A stretch of 64,000 nucleotides of DNA from Deroplatys truncata (Eukaryota; Arthropoda; Insecta; Mantodea; Mantidae). The notes beneath the pieces are model-generated. The model saw only the letters and a program-made list of their open reading frames with translations. It ran no database searches and was not told the DNA's origin. Made by a program: the position numbers and the translations under genes. Below are positions 45,936 through 57,094 of the stretch, piece by piece. Position 1 is the stretch's first letter. Each line of letters opens with the position of its first letter. Location: positions 260,037,816 to 260,101,815 of the forward strand of contig CM060975.1 of the NCBI GenBank assembly GCA_030765065.1, written 5' to 3'.

Positions 45936-46237
45936 TTAACTTACATTAACGTCAGACTTTCGAAATTTCGACCTTCACTGCAGCTCAGACATCTCTTCCT
46001 TTGAGTTTGTATTCTAGGCATCTGTCGCACGTGAGCATAACATTTTTATTCCCATTGATGCACCTTTCTTGCGCTAAGTTATTGCTGGTAACTATCACTC
46101 TCTAGGAAAACCCTATCTTAATCTCATGTGAAAACAGAGGCCCAGGTTCGGGATCGGCAATTACTGAAATGATTCATTGACTGTATACAACTCGAAACAT
46201 TGCAGTCGTGAGCTGAATGTGACCAATAAATACCATA
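45936..46237. other. No gene seen
   Basis: Short unassigned spacer between the SINE and the long inverted repeat. Confidence 0.4.
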
Positions 46238-47295
46238 TATTGAGGCAGTATTTTTAACACTTAAATGATTTTAGTCAAATTATATAATAATAAAATATAA
46301 TAACAGCCCGCCTTAAAGCAATATGTATATGTAAAAATATATAAAAAGTGTATATTACAATCATAGTATATGTTTACATTATTGTATACATGTAATAATG
46401 TTATGTGAATGTATTACGTAATTTAATAATGTAGGAACTGTGAGAATAATAGGTTAAAAGTTGCTAACAATGAGGTAACCTTGAGGCAATAATGAGCAAG
46501 AAAGTGTAATAATACTACTAGTCATTTTTGGAGCAACAATAATGCAATTTTTATGACAGTTTATAAAATAGCCAATCAAAAATCAGAAAAAGGTTTAGTT
46601 AAATAAAAGTATTCTATTGGATTAGGAATAGCCAATCAGAGACTTGAAATACAGAAATTTACAAATTTAGGCGGAAGAAATCAAGTCAGTGGCTTGTAGA
46701 CAGCGCTCATATCTGTACGCGTTGCTTGAAGACAGCGTTCCTAACCGGACACGAGATGTGTCCTCGAGAAGTATAATACGTATTCACTGTGAGATAAAAA
46801 TAGTTTACGTGTTAAAAAGTGCAAGTAATTAATTAAAAATAATCTCACAGCTCTCTCTATATCAGTGAAGTGTTATTTAAATCGTGTCAAGCATTAATAA
46901 AAGGAGTGAAATAAAATTTATAATTTGTGTAAGCCTACATTCTTAGCCGCACTAAACCTTGCAAAGAAATCCATGTCTCTAACAATAATACTGACCAGCC
47001 GAGGCAAACATAAATACATAATATTTAAAGAAACAGTCAAATTACAAAGTTAATAGTTTTAAACATTTTGGGGGGGGGGGCAAAGGCCACCGGAAAGTAC
47101 ATTTGAGGTGAAGGCTACCGGAAAGCGGGTACTACACGTGCGGTTGCAACAAACTTCAAGTTCGGCTCCCAACAGTTGAACTACAATACAACTCCTACTT
47201 CGAATTGGCTTTTCATACGTGAAGCAACAAAACTTCTTCAAATTGGCTCCCAAAACGTGGGGCAAACAAAACTACAACAAAACAACTTCTTCAAT
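46238..47295 (+). repeat. Left arm of the long inverted repeat
   Basis: The blocks, in order, are a GGCAGTATTTTTAACACTT end, CAGCCCGCCTT, GCTAACAATGAGGTAACC, AATAGCCAATCA, GTGTAAGCCTACATTCTTAG, GAGGCAAACATAAATA and a final CAACTTCTTCAAT. The inner 200 bp has two internal versions of a CGGCTCCCAAC / TGGCTCCCAAA block. A run of ten G lies near 47071. Confidence 0.88.
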
Positions 47296-47769
47296 ATATA
47301 TATATTATACACGTGTGTGTGTGTTGAAATATGACACAGGAAAACCTAAAAACACATGAGCATGAGTAATATACTCCGAAAAGATTTATAAATTCGACTA
47401 CACGTAGCGCAAATGCATTGACCGAAATAAGAGATAATATCCATTTAAAACTGATAATTTACAAGTGCTGCATTTAGCAACAAAGTATGGCGACACTACA
47501 TAGCTACAACTTCTGGATCGGTAAATTAAACTTTGCTCAAATTTAAAAAACGATAGCAGTATGCTTAACAAATACGATCAGCTTTGGCCATAAGGATAGA
47601 ATCAAAAAAAATGTAAAGGTGTAGTCTAGAAACTTGCCAATATTGTTTACTTAACGGAGCCAAATACGTACTAATTTCTCTGGTCTGGAGTGGCCAGTCA
47701 GGAAGAGAAGCCCAGAGACCCCAGCGTCCAAAAGCTGGGCAGCGGAGAATGGAACCCACGCCCGAAACT
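47296..47769. other. Loop of the inverted repeat, left part; SINE-like head on minus strand
   Basis: Mostly unassigned AT-rich sequence. Near 47765-47740, on the minus strand, CGTGGGTTCCATTCTCCGC resembles a B box. It follows directly from repeat R4, so R4 may be the front part of a longer tRNA-related repeat. Confidence 0.4.
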
Positions 47770-47944
47770 AGCTCGAAACAGGTAAAGTAGGTACTAGGCT
47801 AAAAAAAAAAAAAAAAGAATCACGAAGGTACCAAGAAAACTGCCCGTTAAAATATTTTCAAGTGTTGGAGAAAAACGGCGCAATATTATTTATTTTAGTA
47901 TTTAGATTAAATGGTTCCTTATTCCATAACATTTTTGCCTGTAC
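47770..47944 (+). repeat. Repeat R4, copy 2
   Basis: AGCTCGAAACAGGTAAAGTA, an A-tract of 16 at about 47801, ACCAAGAAAACTGCCCGTT, and an end at CATTTTTGCCTGT. It abuts the LINE fragment at 47945, which stops in mid-frame there. Confidence 0.8.
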
Positions 47945-48297
47945 TTCTACATCCAGCCACCTGTCTCAAGAATCTCATTTCTGAAATTTTTACTTTTGAT
48001 TTTTTTTGTGATAGTCTGGCATTCCGAGCCATAAAGATGTACTCCTGCCATAACTTCATACAATTTCAAAACGATATATTTCCGTGTTTTGTTTATAGCG
48101 TTCTTCCAAATGCCCCACATATTAGGTAAACATTGCGTAAGTTGCTTTGTGGTGTAATTCTGTTCTATTGCTAATTTCACAACGCAAATAGTTGTTGTAT
48201 TACTTATTAACACAGTAATACGTCCATATTTGAACACTTTATTACGTTGGGCATATTTTCTTGGAACTGGAGAAATTACTACGTTTTTACATTCCAA
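47945..48297 (-). pseudogene. LINE reverse transcriptase C-terminal fragment
   Basis: The minus-strand frame 48297-47947 contains NKTRKYIVLKLYEVMAGV, then HLYGSECQTITKK. In a neighbouring frame EMRFLRQVAGCRS follows. This is the segment after the palm domain of RTE/Jockey-like LINEs (Y.VMAVP.L.YGSE.W, EM.FLR.V.GC). The frame breaks off exactly at the edge of repeat R4, which therefore inserted into, or deleted part of, this copy. Confidence 0.75.
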
Positions 48298-49332
48298 TTG
48301 AAGAAGTTATTGTCTTTACGTTGGAGTTGTTTATTTATTTAGCTCCACATATGGACACCAATTTGAAGTAGAATTGTTCTTTACGTTGTTAGCTGCTACG
48401 TATGAAAAGCCGATTTGGAAGTAGTTTGTATTGAAGGAGTTGTATCGTATTTCAACTGTTGGGGAGCCGAACTTGTACTAGCTGCAACCGCACGTATTGT
48501 AAACAGTTTCCGGTAGCCTTCGCCCCAAATGTATTTTTAGGTGGCCTTTGCCCCAAATTTAAAAAAAATTAACTTTGTTATTAAACTGCTACTTTAAATA
48601 TTTATGTTTGCCTCGGGTGCGTCAGTATTATTGTTAGAGACCGTTTCTCTTAGGCAGGGTTTTGGTACGACTAAGAATGTAGGCTTACACAAATTTTTAA
48701 TTTGTTAATTCACACCTTTTTGTTAATACTTGACACAAATTAAATGGCACTTCACTAATATCGAGAGCTGTGAGATTCTTTTATTTAATTACTTGTACTT
48801 TTTAACACGTAAACTTATTTTTCGTCTCACACGAATACGTATTATATTTCTCTAGAGGACACATCTTGCAGCCGGTTGCTAGCACACCTGAATAGATTTC
48901 AACCGTCTAAACTTGTAAATTTCTGTATTTCAAGTCTCTGATTGGGTAATCCTAGTCCAATAGAATACCTGCATTTAACTAAATCTTTTTCTGGCTGTTG
49001 ATTGGCTATTTTTAAACTGTCTCAAAATTTACATTATTGCTGCTCTAATAATGACTAGTAGCATTTAAACTCTCAAAATCATTATTGCCTCAAGGTTACC
49101 TCATTGTTAGCAACGTTTAACTTATTATTCTCACAGCTCCTACATTATTAAATTACGTAATGCATTCACATAACATTATTGAACATGTTTACAATAATAT
49201 AAGCATATGCAATGACTGTTACATACATTTTACAAATTATTACATACACATTGCTTCAAGGCGGGCTGTTGTTGAATTTACATATTATATAATTTAATTG
49301 AAATTATTCAAGTGTTAAAAATACTGCCTCAC
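48297..49332 (-). repeat. Right arm of the long inverted repeat
   Basis: Mirrors the left arm block by block: GAAGAAGTTATTGTC, GGTAGCCTTCGCCCCAAAT, TATGTTTGCCTCGG, AGAATGTAGGCTTACAC, GATTGGCTATTT, GGTTACCTCATTGTTAGC, AAGGCGGGCTGTTG and AAGTGTTAAAAATACTGCCTC. Confidence 0.88.
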
Positions 49333-49449
49333 AATAGACAATGTAAGTTGGACACCCATGAATACTGGAAACTGGACACCTCCTGTGGTTCTATCTTGGA
49401 CAATTCTTTAGTTGAATTGTGCAGTTCTACTATGAAGGTACCTGCTAGG

Positions 49450-49990
49450 GTTAAGTGGTACTCAACTTAATGTTGCAGACAATTGCAATAATGCAACAGC
49501 ATTTGCAAGAACAGTAAGTATTCTGGAAGTAATAATATGGATTCATGGGGCATGGAAAGATGTATCGCAAGATACAACAATGAAATGTTTTAGGCAAGCA
49601 TGATTTCTACAAGAAGCAACTGCACAGACGGAAGTAGAAAATATCATTGAGAATGTTGCTGCAACAGAAGTACACTCCACTGAGAACATCTTACTAAGTG
49701 ATGAAATAGAGCGCCTTCCCGAAGTTCATCGTAGACAACTTCTTGCCATTAAAGCTATAGGGAGTTTTGATGGCATATTAGAGTCCCATGAAAATTTTCC
49801 TGCTACCAGAATGGAAATGCTGGAGAAGTTTTATCAACCGATGACAAGAATGAAGAGATATGTTCAAATGTAGATGCTGCATTCCTATTCTTGAAAACCA
49901 CCCACTCATCAACGAGCTCTTAAGTGCAATAAGAAATTGGAGAATTATGCAGATGGTTAGCCACAAATGATTGAACTTTTATTTGGACTT
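49450..49990 (+). pseudogene. Tigger/pogo-like (jerky-type) transposase fragment
   Basis: A plus-strand frame with one internal stop reads IWIHGAWKDVSQDTTMKCF, then a stop two residues later, then FLQEATAQTEVENIIENVAA. This resembles the C-terminal part of pogo-group (DDE_1/CENP-B-related) transposases, where A....AW..V...TI..CF..AGF is typical. LLSDEIERLPEVHRRQLLAI follows. The catalytic aspartates lie upstream in the family and are missing here. It sits about 120 bp outside the long inverted repeat. TTGGACACCC occurs at both 49348 and 50275, but as direct copies, so I do not treat them as TIRs. Confidence 0.5.
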
Positions 49991-50279
49991 GAACAGATAT
50001 TGAGAAAATTATAATATCAAAGATTAAAAACAACAAGCAGTGTTTTTAACAGACTTTTTCAAAAAGCAGTGACAACTGGTCAATACATATGTACTATATT
50101 TCAACCGATTGTGATTTAACATGTATATAAGTGTAAGAAAATACATACTATAGTTTTTGTACAATGTTTTTAACCTTTTTTGTTTGATACAATAGTTCCT
50201 GGCAGTATGTAGCCTACACTCCTTTCTTTTCCATCGATTGCAAAGAAAGAAAAAAAAATCTACCCCGTCTTTGTTGGAC

Positions 50280-50900
50280 ACCCCGTTAGGTTAGAAATTT
50301 TTTGATTGAACCATAAGTGTCCAGCCAAGAGAGAGTTTTATGTAATTTACACAGCGCTTTTGTTTTCTCATACAAAACTAGAATTTTTATTTTTGTTGTA
50401 GATGTAGTGAGATTATAGCTCGAAGCTGTGTTTTGTAACTCGTATATTAATTTCTGGAGACCATTTTCTAAAGCAGCTAATGCTAGCTGGTTGTTAACAA
50501 ACAGAAGGGTTGTCAAGTCAGTTTTATAGAATTTCTTTGTAGAAACTATACATCCCTAAGTGACATGGTCAATATAAATTAGACAGCATAAGTGAAAATG
50601 GGAACCTTTGTTGAATCCCTATATTTATTCAGATATTTTCTTCTTCTACCACAACTTTATATTTGTATTTTTGTTTCTGTATAAAGGTTCTGAATAACTG
50701 TTATAAGATGTGGAAATTTTTTCCCTTTAGTATTTCGGATAATAGATTCATTTTTACATCATCAAATGCTTCTATACAATCTATAAAAGCAGTACACTCA
50801 ATATCAAATAATAAAATGACACAGAAAGACAGAAAGACGTCTACGCAACTAAGAACAACTGTCAGTCATACGCTGTCTCAGATGAGGAAACGAACCTAAG
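50280..50900 (-). pseudogene. LINE reverse transcriptase fragment
   Basis: The minus strand has, in order, AFIDCIEAFDDV near 50785 (palm motif A, FID..KAFD), an internal QQRFPFSLMLSNLY near 50600 matching the RQG..SP.LFN.Y motif, then TLLFVNNQLALAALENGLQK near 50510 where the catalytic YADD has become FVNN, and TSTTKIKILV near 50400. Stops break it repeatedly and the catalytic aspartates of motif C are lost. It abuts the R3 element on its upstream side. Confidence 0.78.
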
Positions 50901-50937
50901 AAAACTGTCGCGATATGACCAAGAAGTTAAAAGGGAC

Positions 50938-52818
50938 TTTAAGGCGACCAACCTGTGAAAATTCTGAAAAGTTCAAATTTTGCGTAGTGATAAACTTTAG
51001 TGATTTTAGGAAGGATAGGCGTACACTGGTTCAGACAATAAAATCATTAATGTGCGAGCCAAAAAAAAATGCAGTATAAAGTCTAAATCCACCTCTCTAC
51101 CCTTAAGAGTAATTTATTTCCTACGTTTCTTTTCTTGGTTCTGCTTGCTGCAGAATTTAAATGAGATGAGAACAATATATGACTTTAAAATGAGTTAAAA
51201 TGAAATTAGAATTGAAACCTAAAAGAGAAAGACAAGAACTGACAAGTTTACTATTATTATGTATACATTGTATTAAAGATTGTAAATTAAGTATAGCTGG
51301 AAAATACTGTATATATGTAAGGTTTAGTATTTGCAAAACTGTGTATATTATATAAAAAGGAAAATTTACCTATCAAGGATATGTTTAATGTAAAAAGAAC
51401 GAATGAAAAAAAATTGAATAAGCAGTTAGGGAAAATACATTAACAGAAATGAACGAAAATATTGCATTCGTAATATTTATACATAGCAGGAAATAGAATA
51501 TGTAAATAAAAGTGAAAGCTATAGTAGAAACAGAAGAAACTCGTTACTCCAATGTACTCCAATTTATAAAATAAATTCAGTTGTACAATGGTTTGTTATA
51601 TTTGTCAATTATTGTATGAAAATGTAATTCGTTTAGCGCAAATAATTTGTATACATATTATAACTTTTCGTTACGCTTAGTAACCAAATAAAACGGTAAA
51701 CAGCATTCAATTATTTTAATGACATTCAAGAAATTTTCACAAGAAGCCAACATCTTGAGCAAGGCTCAAAGAAACGGTTTACGCTGCAAATCATATTATA
51801 TTATATGCTAAAAGGAATTATGAACAAAGATTTGTGATATACAAACAATTATAGAACGCAAGTAATAAAATAGAGTAAGTAAAGCTGAATCATAAAAGGT
51901 AAATATTGTTCTACTGTATAATTCTCAATTGCCTGAAAGGAAATAAATAACTTTTCTATGAATTTCATTGTTATTGAATTTAATGATTTAAAGTACCATA
52001 CCTTTCCTAAGCAGGTTAGAAAAACCCTTATGACAGAAGGATACCCATACTCAGTACTGAGCTAAAATTATTTTAAAATAATTTAAAATACAACGGACAT
52101 ACATAACAAATCAAATTAAAGCTTCCACAAAATTGTAATAGCCTAACGTTCGCTAGCACGGGTCAAGAATCACTAAATGGAGCTCGTACACTGCCCAGAA
52201 GCACTCCTGTCCACCAGGCGGATACAACAATACCAGCTAGTTATTCGAGCGATAAATATACATCAGACAGAGTTACAGTAAACGGGACAACGGGACGACC
52301 AGATTAAACTTCCAGCGTCCAGGATCAGAACCCCGACCCACAATCACTGTTCCATCCTTATCACTCAAACTCCTCCCTAAGAGCAAACTTTGGCCAATTA
52401 CTTTGAAAATAATAAATAAAGGTTAACTTTCGGGAAATAAAAACAACTAAGTACATGCCTTTGAAAATCACTTCTTTTTAAATTAAAAAGCGCAAAAAGA
52501 AAGACATATACCCTTTTAAATTTGTTTTCCATTTTAATTACGGTTTTATTTGCAAGTGGTATAATACATTTGTAAGGCAGACATTGTTGGAACATGAAAT
52601 TGAAGTCTGGTTCCAAATTTTGAAAATGGTACTGCAAGGGGACTTTACTCTAGATCACTAAACGGAAGAAAATGCTTATTTTTCCCTCAGGAAATATTCA
52701 AGGAATTGATCTGAAAATTTGGAAGTTTGCTATGAATATAGTATTACAGATGTCTGATAAAAATACAGTGGATTGCTTAGAATACAAAACTTACAATGTT
52801 CGCAGGTTAGTCCTCTTA

Positions 52819-52821
<3 letters not shown>
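50938..52821. mobile_element. TTTAAGG-TIR element, family R3, copy split by insertion
   Basis: The left end TTTAAGGCGACCAACCTGTG is at 50938; the right end, reverse-complemented, is ATTTAAGAGGACTAACCTGC at 52821. The left part runs to about 51115 and the right part resumes near 52385 (GGCCAATTACTTTGAAAAT). Both correspond in order to the uninterrupted copy at 20553-21251. About 1.27 kb of foreign DNA lies between. Confidence 0.72.
51116..52384. other. Foreign segment inside the R3 copy, origin unclear
   Basis: Mostly AT-rich without recognisable protein. Its right end (about 52140-52380) is GC-richer. On the minus strand it has a weak B-box-like GGTCGGGGTTCTGATCC near 52340, so part may be a tRNA-derived SINE. 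Confidence 0.4.

Positions 52822-52860
<39 letters not shown>
52819..52860 (+). repeat. (AAT)n microsatellite
   Basis: Fourteen AAT units directly at the right terminus of the R3 copy. The overlapping 72-codon frame with a run of asparagines is just this repeat translated. Confidence 0.95.
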
Positions 52861-52862
<2 letters not shown>

Positions 52863-52942
52863 ATTAATTGAAATAAATCTGAAAACTTAGTTTCAAATTC
52901 CCCAGATATATTATGATGTTCTAGTAAATTAGATAAAAAAGA

Positions 52943-53625
52943 TCTGATGTGTTACACTCACATGACTTTCTCTACTCTTGTACAAACTATTTTTACAAAC
53001 GCTTATTCTCCATATGCTTCATGTTAATCGAAAATCGAGATGTTTAATCTTATTGCTAATTTTCTTGTAGTTGCAAGGGAATTGGTAGGCTTTAAGCTAT
53101 AGTCAAATATTTTAAGAGCTGGTTCCTATGTGGAGTATTCCATTCTCTTTGCATTACCAGGACAAAAAATGAATAACGAATTTGAGAAAAAGTATAAGTA
53201 TTGGAAAATTTAAGGGAATAACAAGCAATATGTCGAAAATGGTTCACTCAAAAAAAAATGTGTATGACATACATTGTGTATTTTAACGCGATCTACATTT
53301 TTTGTGAAGTAAAATTTTGTCTATCTCTTGTAGTTTACCAGTTATGCAAAAGTCGTTCACAATGAAGCATACTTTTGGAGACATTCCCAGAAAATTCGAG
53401 ATATACATTTCATTTGTCATGAAAATATCTTAAACATATGATATTTTAATCAAAATCGTTAAAGCCATTTTTGAGAAAATTAAAAGTTTCGATAAATGTT
53501 CCATGTAAAGGGTAGTCTGGGGTGAGGGAATTTTCTTGAAAACCTTCGTGTCGCATCCTTGGAAGATACTGAACCTAAATACCAAGTTTGGTGTTTATCC
53601 GACTGTTCGTTTCTGAGTTATGCTG

Positions 53626-53663
<38 letters not shown>

Positions 53664-53792
53664 CTTGTTTCCAAAAATGCTTTTCTTGGATTCAGGGGTC
53701 TCAAAACATGTATTTCCGGTGAAATCTCGGTATCGAATTTTTGGGTGGAATGCAATACTCCCCCTACTTATTATACGTAGTAGAGAAAGTAA
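52943..53792 (+). mobile_element. HINE-like element, full length (copy l)
   Basis: TCTGATGTGTTACACTCACA at the 5' end, 12-bp ACTTTCTCTACT near 52966, (CA)n at 53628-53660, and a CTACTTATTATACGTAGTAG hairpin region before GAGAAAGTAA. About 850 bp, very similar to copies e and j. Confidence 0.88.
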
Positions 53793-54070
53793 CAATATAT
53801 TACCGTTGTATCACATAGTTACATAACTAAACCATTTGAGTTTGTGTGCTTCTCTGCACATAAACATCAACTACCACAATCTGAAAATTATTCCGGGATT
53901 ATAAAATGCAATGATTAAAATAGTCATTTCTGAAATTAAAGCAATTAAAATCTATATGGGTATCTCAATTTGCATTCAAAGAATTATTTGTTATACCTTA
54001 TATTAATTGAATTAGTATCATTTGTTTATTTGTTAATAGCAGTACCCGCAAGTTTGCTTGCATTATTGCG

Positions 54071-55018
54071 TTAAGGGGGCAAAGTACTCTGAATTGGTAA
54101 AAAAATCCCATTTTTTGTTTTGTTTTAGGCACTAATAAAACCTCTGTTATTTCTATTTTCAGAAAATATGTACTTTTGGGGGGTAAGAGTTTTTAAGAGA
54201 TTTAAATACAATTTAAATGCTAGTCTGCATTCCTTTAAAGCTGTCATGCAACGCTCCTTTTTATAACATTTTTGTATCTTTCAACAACGAACGACTATAT
54301 CATGCCCAGCGAGCAGTTCAGCAATTAAAAAAAGAGGCCAGGACCAAGAGAAGGCAATCAGAAAAGCGGAAGCAATCCAGGAATGAAGGTGCAGATGGTT
54401 ATGACCCTGGAATGTACTGAAGCGCGTCAGAATTTTAATGTTGAAACTTTAAATTCAGTTTTCTTAAAACAACATTTCTATACTTATATACCTTCTTCTC
54501 AGAAAGTATGAGAGTTAGAGAGATGAAATTTTCAGTACTTGTATACAACACATAGTTAAACTTTCTGAACCACAATAATAATTTTATAATGTACATTACT
54601 GATATTAACAAAGCGACAACGTTGCAAAATTGCCACATTTTTAATTTTTTGACTTTACAAATAATTTTTTTTCAGTTTCTAGTGAATTGATATACATAGC
54701 TAAATAATTGAGGTTCAGAAGATAGCTGATTATACTAAGAACAAGCATATAAAAGTGTGATTCTGTATTGCAAGTAGTATTAGAGAAAAATGTACATGAA
54801 TTCACATGTTTTAAGAGTAAATTTTATTATTTTTATGCGGAATGAAATAATTTACTGCTAATGAACTACTTAAGCTATTAATACAAACAACCACTTTGAA
54901 TAATTGTCATAGAATAATTAATACAAATTTCAGAAAATACCATTCAGAACTTTAAGAGCAGTGGTAATTTATCACTTAAGTGTAATTTACATGTGTTCAG
55001 ACTACCTTGTCCTCTTAA
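54071..55018 (+). mobile_element. MULE-like TIR element, internally deleted
   Basis: The left end is TTAAGGGGGCAAAGTACTC; the right end, reverse-complemented, is TTAAGAGGACAAGGTAGTC, and both go on with TGAA. The 0.95-kb interior includes a short basic open frame next to the left end, then AT-rich non-coding sequence. The TIR similarity is direct. Assignment to the Mutator-like superfamily rests only on the short C-terminal frame. A 9-bp target duplication was not evident. Confidence 0.6.
54217..54420 (+). pseudogene. Probable C-terminal tail of a Mutator-like transposase
   Basis: A 67-codon frame; the second half is strongly basic (AVQQLKKEARTKRRQSEKRK) and ends GYDPGMY before the stop. Arthropod Mutator-like transposases often end in a lysine/arginine-rich helix followed by a glycine-aromatic tail such as YG.GMF, which this resembles. 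No catalytic residues are present, and the first 25 residues look non-coding. Its position inside matched TIRs supports a transposon origin. The family name is an inference. Confidence 0.4.
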
Positions 55019-55269
55019 ATGCGAAAATCTTCTCTAAATCTCTCATTTTCTCATAGTCTCTCCCTTTCTGTTTCCTTCCCCTCTCACCTCGCTCACTCTT
55101 ATTCTTCCATTCTGTTTCTCTTATGTCGTTTTGCACTTCCTCACACTCTTCTCTTCCCTCCATCGTCCACATCTCCTCTCTTATTTGGGCATACAATTAC
55201 AGCATTCAGTATTGCAAACATAGATATGATGTTATATGAAGTGAATGATAACTGAGAAAGAAAATTTGG

Positions 55270-55425
55270 GAAGAAAACGCTTCAATCCTAAGTTTAGGGT
55301 ACCTCCCCGGCATTTGCTAGCTATGAGGATGACGGTACTGCCGGGATTTGAGCCGTAAGCCTTCCGTTCACGAGCTACCCCTGTTGGTCCCCTCACCAAC
55401 TGTGGGATGGTAATAGATGCCATGT
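55270..55425 (-). repeat. tRNA-derived SINE-like fragment, family S5
   Basis: The reverse complement has an A-box-like GGGGTAGCTCGTGAACGG near 55378 and a B box GGCTCAAATCCCGGC near 55354-55340, followed by a short GC-richer body. A frame across it (93 codons) is a shadow. Confidence 0.55.
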
Positions 55426-56062
55426 GATATTTTGTAAACTGGTAACAAAATTGGTTGTTTTCTGTGATATTAATAAATATTAACCGGTTTACTTTCATTA
55501 AGATAATGACCAAAAATTATTGTAACTTTTTAAAAATTGATGCTCCTCACATTTTGTAAAAATAAAATCTTGTTAGGAATAAGTTTTGGTATGAAGAGTT
55601 TTTCAAAGAACTGAATAATCAAATATTTTGCACTCCTTTAGAAAAAAGCACAAATAGTTGGTTTTGGGCAAATTAATTAAGATGGAATATGGCCTATTTT
55701 ATAAGTGCCTTCTAAGTATGTTTTATATATCAATTTTCATGACAATGTGTTAGTTTGTCTTAGCTGAAAATATAATACACGAGGACATACGTACAGAGGA
55801 CTTCGAAAATAACAATGAAGTTTGAATTAGTGAGCTTGTGTAGTGAAGTGGTAAAGTGAATTGCAAGAAACGTACAAAGGTGTAATTACAAAATATTTCC
55901 TCCCAAAAATAAAGGATAAACTGAATATAACATTCAGAATAAAAAATCAGAGCTATGGCAACGGGTGACGAGAAAATAGGATCATATCTGTAGGTATAAA
56001 ATAATAAACAAATCTACGAGTCCGTACACCAGTGAAGAACAAACAGTAGACTATGTGATCTA
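55426..56062. other. No gene seen
   Basis: AT-rich spacer up to the outer end of the mariner element. Confidence 0.4.
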
Positions 56063-57094
56063 TAGGGTCTTTCAACAAGAGTGTTCTATCTTTGAACTTA
56101 AATAAAACGCGTTCTATAAATGATAGAGGTTTATTTATTTTTTTTATTTTGGAACATAATTAATGTCATTTCGTGTAGAAGAGAACATCAGTTAAGTGAC
56201 CGCCGCCACTTCGTTGGATTACGCGTATACGTTTGACCCAATTTTCAATGACAGAAGAACGTAAATTAGGTCCAACTTCACGAATAACACGCGTGATGTT
56301 ATTCATAAGATCATTTACTGTTTCTGGCTTGTTGACATAAACTCAAGATTTAACATAACCCTACAAGAAGTAATCCAACGGTGTTAAATCACATGACGTC
56401 GGGGGCTAGTTAACATCACCACCATGGGAAATGATGAAACCTCTGAACTTCTCCTTTAAAAGATCGATTGTTTCGAGAGCAGTATAACATGTGGCACCAT
56501 CTTGCTGGAACCAGATGTTTCCGAGATCCATACCATCCAATTGAGGCCAAAGATAGTACCTTATAAGAGCCCGGTATCTTTCTCCATTGACAGTTAGAGC
56601 TTCTCAATCTTCATCTTGCAAAAAACATGGACCAATAATTCCAACATTCCAAAATCCACACCACACAGTAACCTTTCGGGGATGAAGTAGTCGTTCTTGA
56701 ATCTGCATTGGATTGTGATAGCTCCAATAGCGGCAATTTTTGTTGGTTAACACATCCATCCATCCACTTCCAGTGGGCTTCGTCGCTGAAGATGATTTTT
56801 CGACAAAAATCCGGGTCAGCTTCCAATTGCTCCATAGCCCAGTCAGCGAATACACGGCGCAATCTATGGTCGTTGGGCTTTAGTTCTTGAGTTAACATCA
56901 TTTTGTAAGCGTGGAATTTCAAGTCCAGACTCAGAATTCGCCAAGTTGTGGTCGGCGAAAGCCCCAATTCTTGCGCTCGACGAGCAATTGGTTTGTTTCC
57001 GTTTTCGCGTACACTCTCACGAACGGCGCCTATGTTTCCGTTTGAGCGCTTACATCGATTACGTACAGGCGTTCTTTGCTCGCTGACAGAACCA
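56063..57094 (-). mobile_element. mariner-like transposon, 5'-truncated against a HINE-like repeat
   Basis: The 3' outer end starts TAGGGTCTTTCAACAAG at 56063. The other TIR is absent, because the coding sequence stops at about 57094, where a HINE-like copy begins without a gap. Confidence 0.75.
56168..57094 (-). pseudogene. mariner-like transposase pseudogene (DDE)
   Basis: Reading down from 57094: RTPVRNRCKRSNGNIGAVRE is the linker after the first DNA-binding helix. Then NKPIARRAQELGLSPTTTWR (second helix-turn-helix), AYKMMLTQELKPNDHRLRR, IIFSDEAHWKW near 56775 (first catalytic aspartate), KVTVWCGFWNVGIIGPC near 56675 in the next frame, WFQQDGATCYTA near 56510 (second) and SCDLTPLDYF near 56385 (third). 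It stops near 56168. All three catalytic aspartates remain, but a frame change near 56735 and stops, for example near 56400 and 56367, make it inactive. It belongs to the same broad insect group as the element at 1168, but is clearly a different lineage. Confidence 0.88.

Larger units (their letters stand above)
46238..49332. mobile_element. 3.1-kb element with about 1-kb inverted arms
   Basis: Two long inverted arms (46238-47295 and 48297-49332) surround a 1.0-kb loop. The outer ends read TGAGGCAGTATTTTTAACAC on the left and, reverse-complemented, the same 20 bases on the right. The loop holds repeat R4 copy 2 and a LINE fragment. The arms differ by many substitutions and small indels, so the duplication is old and not an assembly artefact. 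No transposase was found. It could be a large-TIR or foldback transposon, or two LTR-like repeats in inverted orientation. Confidence 0.8.

Noticed and set aside
46238-49332. Long palindrome as an assembly artefact
   Set aside because: The two arms differ by many substitutions and indels, which a duplicated-read artefact would not show.
49348-50285. TTGGACACCC at both ends of the Tigger-like segment as terminal repeats
   Set aside because: Both occurrences are in the same orientation, whereas pogo-group elements need inverted ends.
52672-52890. 72-codon frame with a run of asparagines
   Set aside because: It is produced by the (AAT)n microsatellite at the end of the R3 element.
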